Of a DNA stretch of 45,793 bases, positions 1-6,673 are shown piece by piece. Under the pieces are notes generated by a model. It was given only the letters and a program-made list of their open reading frames with translations. It searched no databases and had not been told where the DNA came from. Made by a program: the position numbers and the translations under genes. Positions within the stretch are counted from its first letter, which is position 1. The number at the start of each line of letters is the position of its first letter. This DNA comes from a virus, in IMG/VR virus record IMGVR_UViG_3300028769_000153, positions 1 to 45,793 of that record. The stretch is one strand, 5' to 3'.

Positions 1-578
1 CTAAAAACAATTGATTTGTCTTCATTTTTTTTACTTTTTTGGTTAATATTTGAAATTATTTTCTCTTTGTATCTGTGAAGATAGTGTTTTATTGTCCCGA
101 TACTAAGGCCCAATCTATCTGCAATTTCTTGATATGTTAATTCTTCGGTAAATCTCATTTGGATTATCTCCTTTTGTCGACTTCCCATTTTACTGATAGT
201 TTTTGCTAGCATTTCAGATTCCTCTTTCTTTATCATTTCCTTTTCAGGATTTGAATAATCAGTATGGACAAATTCTTGCTCTAGTTCATCGTCTATATAT
301 AGATCTCCTTGACTCTTTTTTCCGCTACGAATAAAGTCTATTGAATGGTGATTTGCTATAGTTTTGAGCCACATCTCAAATGAAATGTCTTTTGTGAATT
401 TATCTATGCTTTTAAATGCCTTTAGGAACGTTTCTGACGTTAGATCGTCTGCTACGTCCTTATTCTTCACTATGTTATATACATTGCAGTAGACTGCTCT
501 ATAATGCGTATTATACAGCATTGTGAATGCCTTCTGTGAGCCAGCCTTGGCTAATTCAATTGCCTCTTTACTTGTCAT
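1..578 (-). CDS. ECF-like sigma-70 family RNA polymerase sigma factor (partial)
   Basis: I read this by hand on the minus strand from the ATG at 578; the frame stays open to the left edge, so about 192 residues are visible and the C-terminus is missing. The N-terminal part matches sigma-70 region 2 (acidic DVADDLTSETFLKAF, then WLKTIANHHSIDFIR), and residues about 130-180 match region 4, with a clear helix-turn-helix (LTYQEIADRLGLSIGTIKHY). There is no room for regions 1 or 3, which is the layout of extracytoplasmic-function sigma factors. The inferred role is redirecting host RNA polymerase to phage promoters. It is the last gene of the leftward block and follows a long structured non-coding stretch. 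The family call is secure; the promoter set it serves is unknown. Confidence 0.85.
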   Translation of the reverse strand, partial: MTSKEAIELAKAGSQKAFTMLYNTHYRAVYCNVYNIVKNKDVADDLTSETFLKAFKSIDKFTKDISFEMWLKTIANHHSIDFIRSGKKSQGDLYIDDELEQEFVHTDYSNPEKEMIKKEESEMLAKTISKMGSRQKEIIQMRFTEELTYQEIADRLGLSIGTIKHYLHRYKEKIISNINQKSKKNEDKSIVF

Positions 579-599
579 ATATATAAAAATTAAAAACTA

Positions 600-1307
600 C
601 AACCCCTCGTAGCAATTCATATCTTTTAGGGGACTCCGACTCTGTAACGACTTTGTCTGCGAGTGATATTTTATTAGCGCCCCATCCGAGAGTCGAACTC
701 CGATATGGTGTCAGGCCTTTTCCATCGAACCAACTTTCATAACTTCTTATTATATTCCTGCCGGTTTATAATCTTTCATTACTTCCGCCCATCTTGGGGC
801 TTATTAGTGGTTATCAAGCATTTCTGCTCAAATAACCTAATAGAAATACAAGATTCTAACTTGTCACGCCTACAGCGATTCTATTGTTTAGCACCCTCTT
901 GTCTTATCGTTGTAATACCGATTCAAGAGTAGGGTCTGGCTGAGAACTCATTTGTATTGTGTTAAAACGTTAAGTTTATTCTTTTTCAAATAAATGTACT
1001 GTTTAACCTTACAGCTTTCTTAAGTCTGCAATACATACAGGATTACTCCACCACTAGCGCTAGCCATGTGATTCTCGTTAATTCGAAGTTTATGTCATCT
1101 AATTTATTGATCGCTATCAATGTTTAGAGCGATATTTTGTAGGGATAAAGCGTTTCACTGCTAAGTCATATCCCTTTACTGTGTGTTAGTACCACCATTA
1201 CACAGCCTTCTGGTAATATTAGCTATTGAGTAGCTAAAGTGGTTTTTCCTTTTCATCATAACTTTAATTACTTTTTATTTAGAATTGGTTTATTTAATAT
1301 TAAAAAT
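600..1307 (-). ncRNA. Gene-free, hairpin-rich stretch: candidate large structured RNA
   Basis: About 700 nt without a credible gene, in the same orientation as the flanking tRNA-Arg and sigma gene. On the minus strand I see a T-arm-like hairpin with loop TTCGACT (676-705) followed by GGGGCGC. At 839-885 there is a three-way junction: AATAGAA pairs with TTCTATT and encloses a CGC/GCG hairpin and a perfect 5-bp T-arm-like hairpin with loop TTAGAAT. Other stems are ATCGCT/AGCGAT near 1110-1135, AGGGATA/TATCCCT near 1140-1177 and CCCCT/AGGGG at 603-632. None forms a canonical tRNA. Large ornate phage RNAs (GOLLD, ROOL) of this size are known beside phage tRNAs; I cannot assign a family by eye. 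Confidence 0.4.
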
Positions 1308-1440
1308 AATAACAAGGTCTTACTGAAGGATTTAGGAGATTAAGCACCCTGGTGCAAAAGCATATTTAAGAAGCATTCTTTATCTATGTCTATCCTATCC
1401 GGCTCTTCCGCTTTATTGTCAGTCAATGACGCTTGTTATT
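1308..1440 (-). ncRNA. Candidate 133-nt structured RNA closed by a perfect 9-bp stem
   Basis: The ends form a perfect inverted repeat, AATAACAAG and CTTGTTATT, enclosing about 115 nt with an inner hairpin GCACC-AGG-GTGC. It starts 5 nt after the 3' end of tRNA-Arg, so it is probably on the same precursor. It has no T-loop consensus and is not a tRNA. It may be an independent small RNA or the first domain of the larger structured stretch beyond it. Confidence 0.35.
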
Positions 1441-1445
1441 ATTAG

Positions 1446-1519
1446 TGATTCCTAAAGGATTCAAACCTTTAACCGCTGCCTTAGAAAGACAATGCTCTAT
1501 TCGGTTGAGCTAAGGAACC
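1446..1519 (-). tRNA. tRNA-Arg (anticodon TCT)
   Basis: A complete cloverleaf on the minus strand: acceptor GGTTCCT/AGGAATC (7 pairs, one G-U), D-stem GCTC/GAGC, anticodon stem TTGTC/GGCAG with loop TTTCTAA (anticodon TCT, reads AGA), 5-nt variable loop, and T-arm AAAGG-TTTGAAT-CCTTT. The discriminator is A and CCA is not encoded. AGA is the common arginine codon in most genes here, so this tRNA probably supplements the host pool. Confidence 0.92.
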
Positions 1520-1558
1520 ATTACCTGCGTTGAAGAGTCGCAGCCCTCTCGTTTCGGT

Positions 1559-1882
1559 TTAGGCGGCTTTTTCTTCTTTCTCAACAATATAAGCTTGATT
1601 TGACTTTGCGTTCGCTGATCTCAACTTTGCCAAATCTCTGTTGAGTTTTTTGTTTTTTCCTACTTTCGTTGCTGATAATTTAGCTTTCGCTATAATTGCC
1701 TTTTTAGTTGCTTTCAATAAAGCTACTGTTTCTTTGTCGATTGGGCGTATTCCTGCCTTTTTTACTCCTTTTTTTGCTGCTCGTTGAGCATGAGTTGAAC
1801 TAACCTGATGTTTATCGTTAGCTATCATTGTTACAATGTTTGCTACTCTTCTCATTGCCCTTTTGCATTTCACTTTTCCCAT
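1559..1882 (-). CDS. Small highly basic Lys/Ala-rich protein, nucleic-acid-binding candidate
   Basis: 107 residues, about a quarter Lys, with long alternating K/A stretches (KATKKAIIAKAKLSATKVGK) that resemble histone-H1-like or ribosomal-protein tails. It has no transmembrane segment or recognisable catalytic motif. It lies 14 nt downstream of the phosphoesterase gene and just upstream of tRNA-Arg in one leftward unit. Binding to DNA or RNA is inferred only from composition and charge; I do not recognise a family. Confidence 0.7.
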   Translation of the reverse strand: MGKVKCKRAMRRVANIVTMIANDKHQVSSTHAQRAAKKGVKKAGIRPIDKETVALLKATKKAIIAKAKLSATKVGKNKKLNRDLAKLRSANAKSNQAYIVEKEEKAA

Positions 1883-1896
1883 TTTGATAATTGGTT

Positions 1897-2460
1897 TTAT
1901 TTTTGTTTAATTAATAGTTCAATTTCTGCTCTTTGCTTCTCTCTTTTCTCAACTATTTGGTCCCATGATATTGGTATACCGTCTAATTGATCCCAACTAA
2001 CACATGTGTAGTTTAAGTCTGGATATTCTGTTGCAATATATCCACCTGGTTGATATCTCCAAGCTTTTATGGTCTCTAAGTGAGTATGCGCATGAATATT
2101 AAATGCAAACCTATGTACTTCCTGCGTATGCATTGGAAAGTGAGTTACCATTGCTCCATGATATTTCATTGCTCCAACAATAGATTCTACGTATTTAAGT
2201 AGTTCTGCTGAATGTTGTTTTAAATCATGATTTCCGCTTATGGATACCTTTCTCCCTAGTATTCTATCTAATAGATAATAATACTTTGAATTTTCCATAG
2301 TTGTGTCTCCTACTAGATATAATAATGAACGTTTATGTAATACTGAATTAAGTCTCCTTATTACTTCTTCGTTATATACATTTATATCATCAAATCCGCG
2401 TAATTTTGCAATTGCTGGATGTCCTAAGTGTAAGTCTCCAATGAATCCTACGTCAATCAT
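1897..2460 (-). CDS. Calcineurin-like metallophosphoesterase
   Basis: 187 residues carrying the dinuclear metallophosphoesterase signature in order: GDLHLGH (Asp9, His11), VGDTT (Asp52), GNHD (Asn77, His78), THFPMH (His107) and a terminal HAHTH (123-127). The family hydrolyses phosphomono- or diesters, and single-domain versions like this occur in many phages, where nucleotide or RNA-end substrates are suspected but rarely proven. The start overlaps the stop of the preceding 42-residue gene by 8 nt, suggesting translational coupling. The C-terminal tail (about 165-187) is charged and probably helical. All core metal ligands appear present, so activity is likely; the substrate is unknown. Confidence 0.9.
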   Translation of the reverse strand: MIDVGFIGDLHLGHPAIAKLRGFDDINVYNEEVIRRLNSVLHKRSLLYLVGDTTMENSKYYYLLDRILGRKVSISGNHDLKQHSAELLKYVESIVGAMKYHGAMVTHFPMHTQEVHRFAFNIHAHTHLETIKAWRYQPGGYIATEYPDLNYTCVSWDQLDGIPISWDQIVEKREKQRAEIELLIKQK

Positions 2461-2581
2461 TCCTGAAGAACCTCCATTTCACTTTTGCTTTTTGTTTCCA
2501 ATTGTGGAATATTATGTAATTTGGATCGTCTAGTATTGCTGTGGATGATTGTATCTTCCTTTCTATTACTTTCTTTGGCAT
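2453..2581 (-). CDS. 42-residue basic protein, unknown function
   Basis: A short frame from ATG at 2581 to TGA at 2453. It starts 1 nt after the stop of the upstream gene and its stop overlaps the start of the phosphoesterase by 8 nt; this tight packing is the main argument that it is real. The product is basic, with an aromatic C-terminal half (YIIFHNWKQKAKVKWRFF). It has no signal peptide or membrane helix. No family recognised. Confidence 0.6.
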   Translation of the reverse strand: MPKKVIERKIQSSTAILDDPNYIIFHNWKQKAKVKWRFFRND

Positions 2582-2582
2582 A

Positions 2583-3098
2583 CTAAAAAGGTAGATCAGA
2601 TTCTTGACTAATGCACAACTCTTGCCATTCACATTGCTTCATATCAATCAAATCAGAGCCTCTATCAATCATCAGATCAAATATCATTCGCTTTTCTTTT
2701 GGTTTTATTCCATTCAGCATATTGCTTGCTATTTTTGAGTATACTTTTAGATTTGCCGTTGATATTTTATTTGGCCTAACTTCAATTAATTTTCCTATAA
2801 ACCAATTATATGCCAGAATATGCTTGGAATCATATGCTAATGTTTTCATCCATAGCGTAATATATTCAAGATTTTCCATTGGCTTTATATCTCCATTGAA
2901 TCTATAAATATTTTTATTTCCGCTTAATGATATAGCTTGTTTGCCGCCCATTGAATTTATCCAATATTTTGAAACTGGTTGATTTGTTTCAAGTATTAGT
3001 GCATTTGCATACTCGTTGAATGACTTGAATAGGAATTCTATCTTTTTACCAAAGGCTGCTAATGTTATTATTGACCCTTTTTCTATTTTTTCATACAC
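2583..3098 (-). CDS. Conserved-looking phage protein, unknown function
   Basis: 171 residues, soluble, mixed alpha/beta composition, Lys-rich, no membrane segment. The C-terminal third (KPKEKRMIFDLMIDRGSDLIDM) looks helical. It is the first protein gene after the permuted tmRNA; the tmRNA terminator-like hairpin lies 30-90 nt upstream, and the leader carries the recurring TTAAAATCAAT element about 12 nt before the start codon. It heads a tight operon with the 42-residue protein, the phosphoesterase and the basic protein. I do not recognise the family. Confidence 0.75.
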   Translation of the reverse strand: MYEKIEKGSIITLAAFGKKIEFLFKSFNEYANALILETNQPVSKYWINSMGGKQAISLSGNKNIYRFNGDIKPMENLEYITLWMKTLAYDSKHILAYNWFIGKLIEVRPNKISTANLKVYSKIASNMLNGIKPKEKRMIFDLMIDRGSDLIDMKQCEWQELCISQESDLPF

Positions 3099-3127
3099 GA
3101 TTAAATTGATTTTAATTGTTAATGTTA

Positions 3128-3188
3128 TTTTAAAACCCTACCAGGGCTAATTGAATAGACGTGCGGCTCTCGCTCACGACCTGGTAGG
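3128..3188 (-). terminator. Stem-loop with T-run at the 3' end of the tmRNA coding piece
   Basis: On the minus strand a perfect 9-bp stem (CCTACCAGG with CCTGGTAGG, 3137-3188) holds a loop with a smaller CGTG/CACG hairpin and is followed by GTTTTAAAA. It begins about 12 nt after the tag stop codon. It could be an intrinsic terminator, a tmRNA helix or both. Confidence 0.6.
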
Positions 3189-3393
3189 TACGTTCTAAAT
3201 TATGCAGACATTAAGCCTACGTAATTGTTGATTTGGATTGTGTTGTTGCCAGTTAATTAGCGTGTGCAGTCCTATCTGGTTCATCTTATGCCGCTGTCAA
3301 ATCCAGGCAGCCCCTTATGGTTTTTTATAAGGAGTGGAGCTGGAGGGGATCGAACCCTCGTCCAAACGGCGAATCCGCAGCCTACGGGCCGTA
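3137..3393 (-). ncRNA. ssrA: Circularly permuted (two-piece) transfer-messenger RNA
   Basis: Read on the minus strand, the acceptor piece comes first (about 3393-3335): TTTGGACGAGGG, T-arm GAGGG-TTCGATC-CCCTC, then CAGCTCC and discriminator A. After a 20-nt AT-rich spacer (3334-3315) the coding piece starts at 3314 with GGGGCTGCCTGGATTTGACA, the classical tmRNA 5' end. GGGGCTG pairs with CAGCTCC over seven positions exactly as in bacterial tmRNA, so the halves belong together although their order is swapped. The tag frame lies at 3250-3200 and a stem-loop ends the piece. CCA is not encoded. Known permuted tmRNAs are processed into two RNAs held together by pairing; here the spacer would be removed. 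The acceptor piece starts right at the stop codon of the upstream gene, so co-transcription is likely. The exact outer ends are my estimate. Confidence 0.85.
3200..3250 (-). other. tmRNA proteolysis-tag reading frame
   Basis: A frame inside the tmRNA coding piece from the presumed resume codon GGC (3250) to TAA (3200) encodes GNNTIQINNYVGLMSA. The context TTAACT-GGC and a Gly resume codon resemble the Bacteroides tag (GENNYALAA-type, from memory). NNY is kept but the end is GLMSA instead of ALAA, and the tag is longer than usual. The resume codon is inferred by resemblance, not proven. Confidence 0.6.
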
Positions 3394-3876
3394 CTATTTT
3401 ACTATTTCTATGTAGAAATTAGCATTAATGTCTGTTGTTAGGAATCTATGCACTTGCAATGACGGTAATAATCTTACCTCCATTATTTTGTGCTCTAGTG
3501 AAAAACCTGTCAATTCAACACGTTTCCCCCATAGACTCTGTCTGCTTTCCATTGTTGGTCCGATTAGCATATCGTAAAGTTCCTTTTCAACACTTCCTCC
3601 TCGTCTTTTAGACAAATGAATATGTACTGACTTTACTCTGTTTAGCCTCTTTTCCAACAATATTAAGTTGATTCTTAATAATCTTTCTTGTTGAGATAAT
3701 CCTCTAAGAGAGACTCTGGTACCTGGATTGCATGAATCCCAGTTTGCATCTACGAAGCTACTTATCGTTTCTTCTTGTAAATGCAGCATTAGCGGCCTTA
3801 TAGCGGCTATTGCGTCTTGTTTGTTATCTGCTTCACCGATCAAAGTGATGGCGATCTGTTTTTGATCTTTTGTCAT
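3394..3876 (-). CDS. Unknown protein directly upstream of the tmRNA acceptor piece
   Basis: 160 residues, soluble and basic, predicted largely helical in the middle (LSQQERLLRINLILLEKRLNRVKSVHIHLSKRRGG). The C-terminal part looks beta-rich. I do not recognise the family. Its TAG stop abuts the first base of the conserved tmRNA acceptor piece, so mRNA and tmRNA would share a precursor. The start follows the recurring ATTAATCAAT-type leader and comes after the terminator-like hairpin at 3909-3955, so a promoter for this gene plus tmRNA should lie within about 35 nt upstream or transcription reads through. Confidence 0.72.
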   Translation of the reverse strand: MTKDQKQIAITLIGEADNKQDAIAAIRPLMLHLQEETISSFVDANWDSCNPGTRVSLRGLSQQERLLRINLILLEKRLNRVKSVHIHLSKRRGGSVEKELYDMLIGPTMESRQSLWGKRVELTGFSLEHKIMEVRLLPSLQVHRFLTTDINANFYIEIVK

Positions 3877-3908
3877 TTTTATTATTGATTAATAAATTGA
3901 TTTAACGT

Positions 3909-3955
3909 AAAAAAGGGATAGATGTCGCACGAATATCACGCTTTATATCTATCCC
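3909..3955 (-). terminator. Intrinsic terminator on the minus strand
   Basis: GGGATAGAT and ATCTATCCC form a perfect 9-bp stem (3915-3955), followed on the minus strand by six T. It lies downstream of the 37-residue gene and the tRNA cluster and upstream of the 160-residue gene, separating two transcription units. Confidence 0.75.
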
Positions 3956-3999
3956 CTTTAGGCTGCCTGGTTAGGCGGCTCCACCAACTGGCGAGTCGG

Positions 4000-4113
4000 T
4001 TATATTCTTTGTTTAGATTTGTTATACGGCTCCATTTTGCGTTTTGAACGCTCAATCACTTCTCCATTCATTTTGGCTTCTACTTTCCGTTGATCTTTTA
4101 ATGTTTTACTCAT
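4000..4113 (-). CDS. 37-residue very basic protein
   Basis: A short frame (ATG at 4113, TAA at 4000) for a Lys/Arg-rich peptide (MSKTLKDQRKVEAKMNGEVI, then a KRKMEPYNKSKQR tail). It is preceded by the A-rich leader typical of this block (TTTAAATTCATATCAA) and is the only frame between the tRNA-like element and the terminator at 3909. Nucleic-acid binding is possible from charge alone. No family recognised; short enough that it could be spurious. Confidence 0.45.
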   Translation of the reverse strand: MSKTLKDQRKVEAKMNGEVIERSKRKMEPYNKSKQRI

Positions 4114-4211
4114 TTGATATGAATTTAAAATTGTTAGACGTTTTGTTTTAAAAGAGTTAGCCTATATCCACTCTTAAAGGTATCTGATATATCCCTATCA
4201 GTTGAGCTAGT

Positions 4212-4292
4212 GCCGTTTTTGGGATTCGAACCCGTCAATCCATTGCTGGTTTCCAGAGCCTTAATAGGGCTATCATCCTATTAAGTAACGGC
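4212..4292 (-). ncRNA. tRNA-like cloverleaf lacking a recognisable D-arm
   Basis: On the minus strand GCCGTT (5') pairs with AACGGC (3') as an acceptor stem. Inside come a perfect 9-bp hairpin CTTAATAGG/CCTATTAAG with 7-nt loop ATGATAG, a short hairpin CTGG-AAA-CCAG, and a T-arm with loop TTCGAAT but only three strong pairs. If the long hairpin is the anticodon arm the triplet would be GAT (Ile), with no D-arm and an oversized variable region. It could be a decayed tRNA, a D-armless tRNA or a tRNA mimic. It is 81 nt long and CCA is not encoded. Confidence 0.4.
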
Positions 4293-4302
4293 TTATATTT
4301 AA

Positions 4303-4393
4303 AATGGTACTAACAGCTAGTTCGTTTCCTACTTAAGCTGCGTTCCCATTTATGGCTAGTAATTTTGAATGGCAAAATAATAATTAACTAGCC
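4303..4393 (-). ncRNA. Two adjacent stable hairpins between tRNA-Glu and the tRNA-like element
   Basis: The first (4354-4393) pairs GGCTAGT with ACTAGCC and continues past one mismatch with AATT/AATT. The second (4303-4350) nests CAGCT/AGCTG inside AATGG/CCATT. They lie in the precursor between two tRNA-sized elements. They could be processing signals or a small structured RNA; no tRNA fits. Confidence 0.3.
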
Positions 4394-4409
4394 GTTATAT
4401 TGTTAAAAG

Positions 4410-4480
4410 TAGCCCCGCGTGGAATCAAACCACATTTACCGCGCTGAAAGTGCGATGTCCTATCAGTAGACGACAGGGCC
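4410..4480 (-). tRNA. tRNA-Glu (anticodon TTC)
   Basis: The minus strand reads as a near-canonical tRNA-Glu: acceptor GGCCCTG/CGGGGCT, D-arm with GTCT/GGAC, anticodon loop CTTTCAG (anticodon TTC), CGCGGTAAA and T-arm GTGG-TTTGATT-CCAC. The TCGTCTA and GGACATCGC segments match bacterial tRNA-Glu. One mismatch closes the anticodon stem. CCA is not encoded. A perfect hairpin (GACTAT-AA-ATAGTC, 4485-4498) precedes the 5' end. The rest of 4481-4613 shows nothing else I can name. Confidence 0.85.
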
Positions 4481-4613
4481 ATTTGACTATAAATAGTCAT
4501 TGTTTAATTCAGGCAATAATAATCCTCTCGTTGTAGACTGGTCAGATTATAATAACTATGATAACATATCAGTCCATTATTAGTTCTCCTCTTGAGAGTG
4601 ACAGCCGTTTTTA

Positions 4614-4916
4614 TTATTTATTACCTGTAAATTTTTTTGAGATTTCATACCAGTACGGGTATCCATCTTTAGTTTCCTCCCAGCTAAATGATTTTACGAT
4701 AAATTCGTTCCAATCTTTTTGCTTGTTGAGTATTGCTGCCGAGTCAATGTTTCTATGAGTATTTCTATCTACCCCTTTTAGGTGTAGCTTTAATTCTCTT
4801 GGCAGTAATAATTTCCGCGAAACATAACTTTTCATTTCTTTTACGAACTTTGATTTGATTCTCAGCCTTTTAAGCTTAAGCTCAAACTCTGGTTTAAATT
4901 GTATTTCAATTCCCAT
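4614..4916 (-). CDS. Small paralogous-family protein (member 1 of 3)
   Basis: 100 residues. The N-terminus (IQFKPEFELKLKRLRIKSKFVKEMK) and C-terminus (SFSWEETKDGYPYWYEISKKF) recur in diverged form in the products at 8013-8264 and 8951-9385. The shared pattern is a basic N-terminal helix starting with KPE, an acidic or polar middle, and a terminal aromatic motif F-x-W then GY-x-YW-x-I. No known domain recognised and no membrane segment. Three diverged copies in one accessory block suggest a family under diversifying pressure, perhaps host-directed; that is inference. Confidence 0.75.
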   Translation of the reverse strand: MGIEIQFKPEFELKLKRLRIKSKFVKEMKSYVSRKLLLPRELKLHLKGVDRNTHRNIDSAAILNKQKDWNEFIVKSFSWEETKDGYPYWYEISKKFTGNK

Positions 4917-4920
4917 TTTG

Positions 4921-6238
4921 ATAATGATTTAATTGTTAATAATAGGTCCCAGCAACTCAATCAAGAGTTGGTCAGCGTTCATGCCTTGACTTCTGCTGGG
5001 CAGTAATCTGTTTAACTAGTATTTTTGGTATTGATCTTTGGTGTTCCTGACCTAAGTCCTTGTTATCCACGTGATTCAAATATCCTAACTATGCGAGATT
5101 ACTAATGTGCCCGGCTGTCTATAAAACCTTACCCGTCTAAAACGGTAATGGGAGTTATAACGGTAATGGCAGTGTCCTTCGGATACCATTGCGTGCATTT
5201 CACTTACAAATACTACTTCGTGGCCCTCTGGCTCACTCCACTTCTAAACCTCTATCCATATCTGTAATAGTCTTCGGGTTAATTCTTTCTATCTGCCGTC
5301 GCCTTAAGATAGCTATAATCTTCTTTCCAGCATTTCACTGAGCTTAGATTAGCGTTGTTTTCTCGGTTTTTATCTGAATTACACAGCATCCAATACTATC
5401 GTATTACCGAAAAGGGTTTACGCATTAATTCAATAATGTTACGTAACATAGATTCTTAATCAATCATCAGCTTACTGCACTTCATTTAGCTGCAACCATT
5501 CTATTCATTTCTCTTATTTGCATTCAATGCTTCTAAGTAGTTGAATAGGTTTTGGTGCCTTCACGCATATGCACCGCGCCTCAAAATTATTACGACTCCA
5601 TTTCTGGTCCACGTATTTGAGTGCGAATTTCGTTAATCTTTTCTAATCAACTAATTATTATATAATATCCGTCTACATAACCCAAGTTCGATAATTGACT
5701 TATTCCCTACGCTGTAGGTTCAACTCCTTTCTCTCCCTGTTCACTGGTTCGGTTTGCATCATACTTCCATAGATATTATAAATAACTAGTAATTAACATG
5801 AGAATTTCTTCTAAATCCTTATCAATCGATAATATATAATACTTACTCTTCGTCTCACGACGTCTGGCTGAAGTATAGTACCAGAATATATGTAAAACGT
5901 TTGCCCATCCATGTTCTGTTTTAAGTATTTTATCTTTTACTTACATTGGTTAAGACCACTCTCCGCCTTGCTAGCTCAGCTTACTGTTTTTATTCAGCAT
6001 CTGCCTCGACATTTTTCTATGGGTTTCTCGATTTGCATGCAGCTAGGTGTACATGCCTATTTTCATGATCCATGAATCACTTCTCCGATAACTTATTTTG
6101 GTCTGTGTAAAAAATACCTCTTAATCAGTCTGCCCTTTGGAAGCAGATGCGACATGTTAACAAAAGACACTAACTCACGCTTTCTCCTACTTGTGGTCTG
6201 GATACTAAACAATATGGTTAAATGCCTTTTTTATTTTA
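4921..6238 (-). ncRNA. 1.3-kb gene-free stretch, candidate large structured RNA(s)
   Basis: No frame longer than about 60 codons fits the block, and the sequence is less AT-rich and rich in short inverted repeats. Visible on the minus strand: CAGCCAGACGTCGTGAGACG near 5862 (its first ten bases, TCAGCCAGAC, recur in the 600-1307 stretch near 935), a GTGTCC/GGATAC hairpin (5173-5187), GTGC/GCAC near 5555-5575 and the perfect 14-bp palindrome ATGTTACGTAACAT (about 5437-5450). An 11-bp direct repeat AACGGTAATGG lies at 5141 and 5159 (plus). No tRNA fits. One large phage RNA or several small ones are both possible. It sits between two minus-strand genes. Confidence 0.4.
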
Positions 6239-6673
6239 TTATTTATGCTTTTCAATTTGATACACAAAGAACCACGTAATTCCTATTAATAGGAATATAT
6301 TGAAGCTTGGTGTAAAGTAGATAAAGAATAGTATTATTGATATCCATGTAGTATTACAATATGGGCATAATCCTAATGGCTTAGCTAATTTTGCAATTAG
6401 CTTAATATACCATTTGGCCGTTATTTCAACGTCGTACCATCCGGCTCCACATGAGTATTTTTCTATTGTTTTCACTACTTCCGACTTATCTACCATTTTT
6501 AGTAGCCATATTGCCCACCAGTTGAATATCTGCCCTGGTCCCATGAATGCTTGAAAGCATTGTCCAAGCCATGCTACTGCCAATCCAAATAGGAAAAGCA
6601 GTAGCATGGCTGAAATGTCAATCGACTGTAGCATATATGTATGAGGTGGCGTTGCTGAAACGATTTTCGGCAT
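6239..6673 (-). CDS. Membrane protein with a CPYC motif
   Basis: Up to 144 residues with three hydrophobic segments (about 23-45, 105-120 and 122-138) and a cytosolic or periplasmic loop carrying GLCPYCNTTW. CPYC is a redox or metal-binding type CxxC placed just before a membrane helix. The full frame overlaps the upstream gene by 56 nt; Met14 or Met23 would reduce the overlap and may be the true start, with Met23 placing the first membrane segment at the N-terminus. The inferred location is the host inner membrane. A small CxxC membrane protein in an early block suggests superinfection exclusion or host membrane alteration, but nothing here proves it. Confidence 0.7.
   Translation of the reverse strand: MPKIVSATPPHTYMLQSIDISAMLLLFLFGLAVAWLGQCFQAFMGPGQIFNWWAIWLLKMVDKSEVVKTIEKYSCGAGWYDVEITAKWYIKLIAKLAKPLGLCPYCNTTWISIILFFIYFTPSFNIFLLIGITWFFVYQIEKHK

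Noticed and set aside
705-932. A 75-codon plus-strand frame
   Set aside because: It lies inside the hairpin-rich non-coding stretch, runs against all neighbouring genes, and its product has no recognisable pattern.
676-1055. A tRNA-Leu-like gene split by a group I intron (5' half near 1055-1020, 3' half with TTCGACT at 676-705)
   Set aside because: The two acceptor strands pair in only about five positions, the anticodon arm does not close, and no group I P7 or guide-sequence signature is visible between them.
5141-5169. The AACGGTAATGG direct repeat as replication iterons
   Set aside because: Only two copies, inside a stretch better explained by RNA secondary structure, and no initiator gene nearby.
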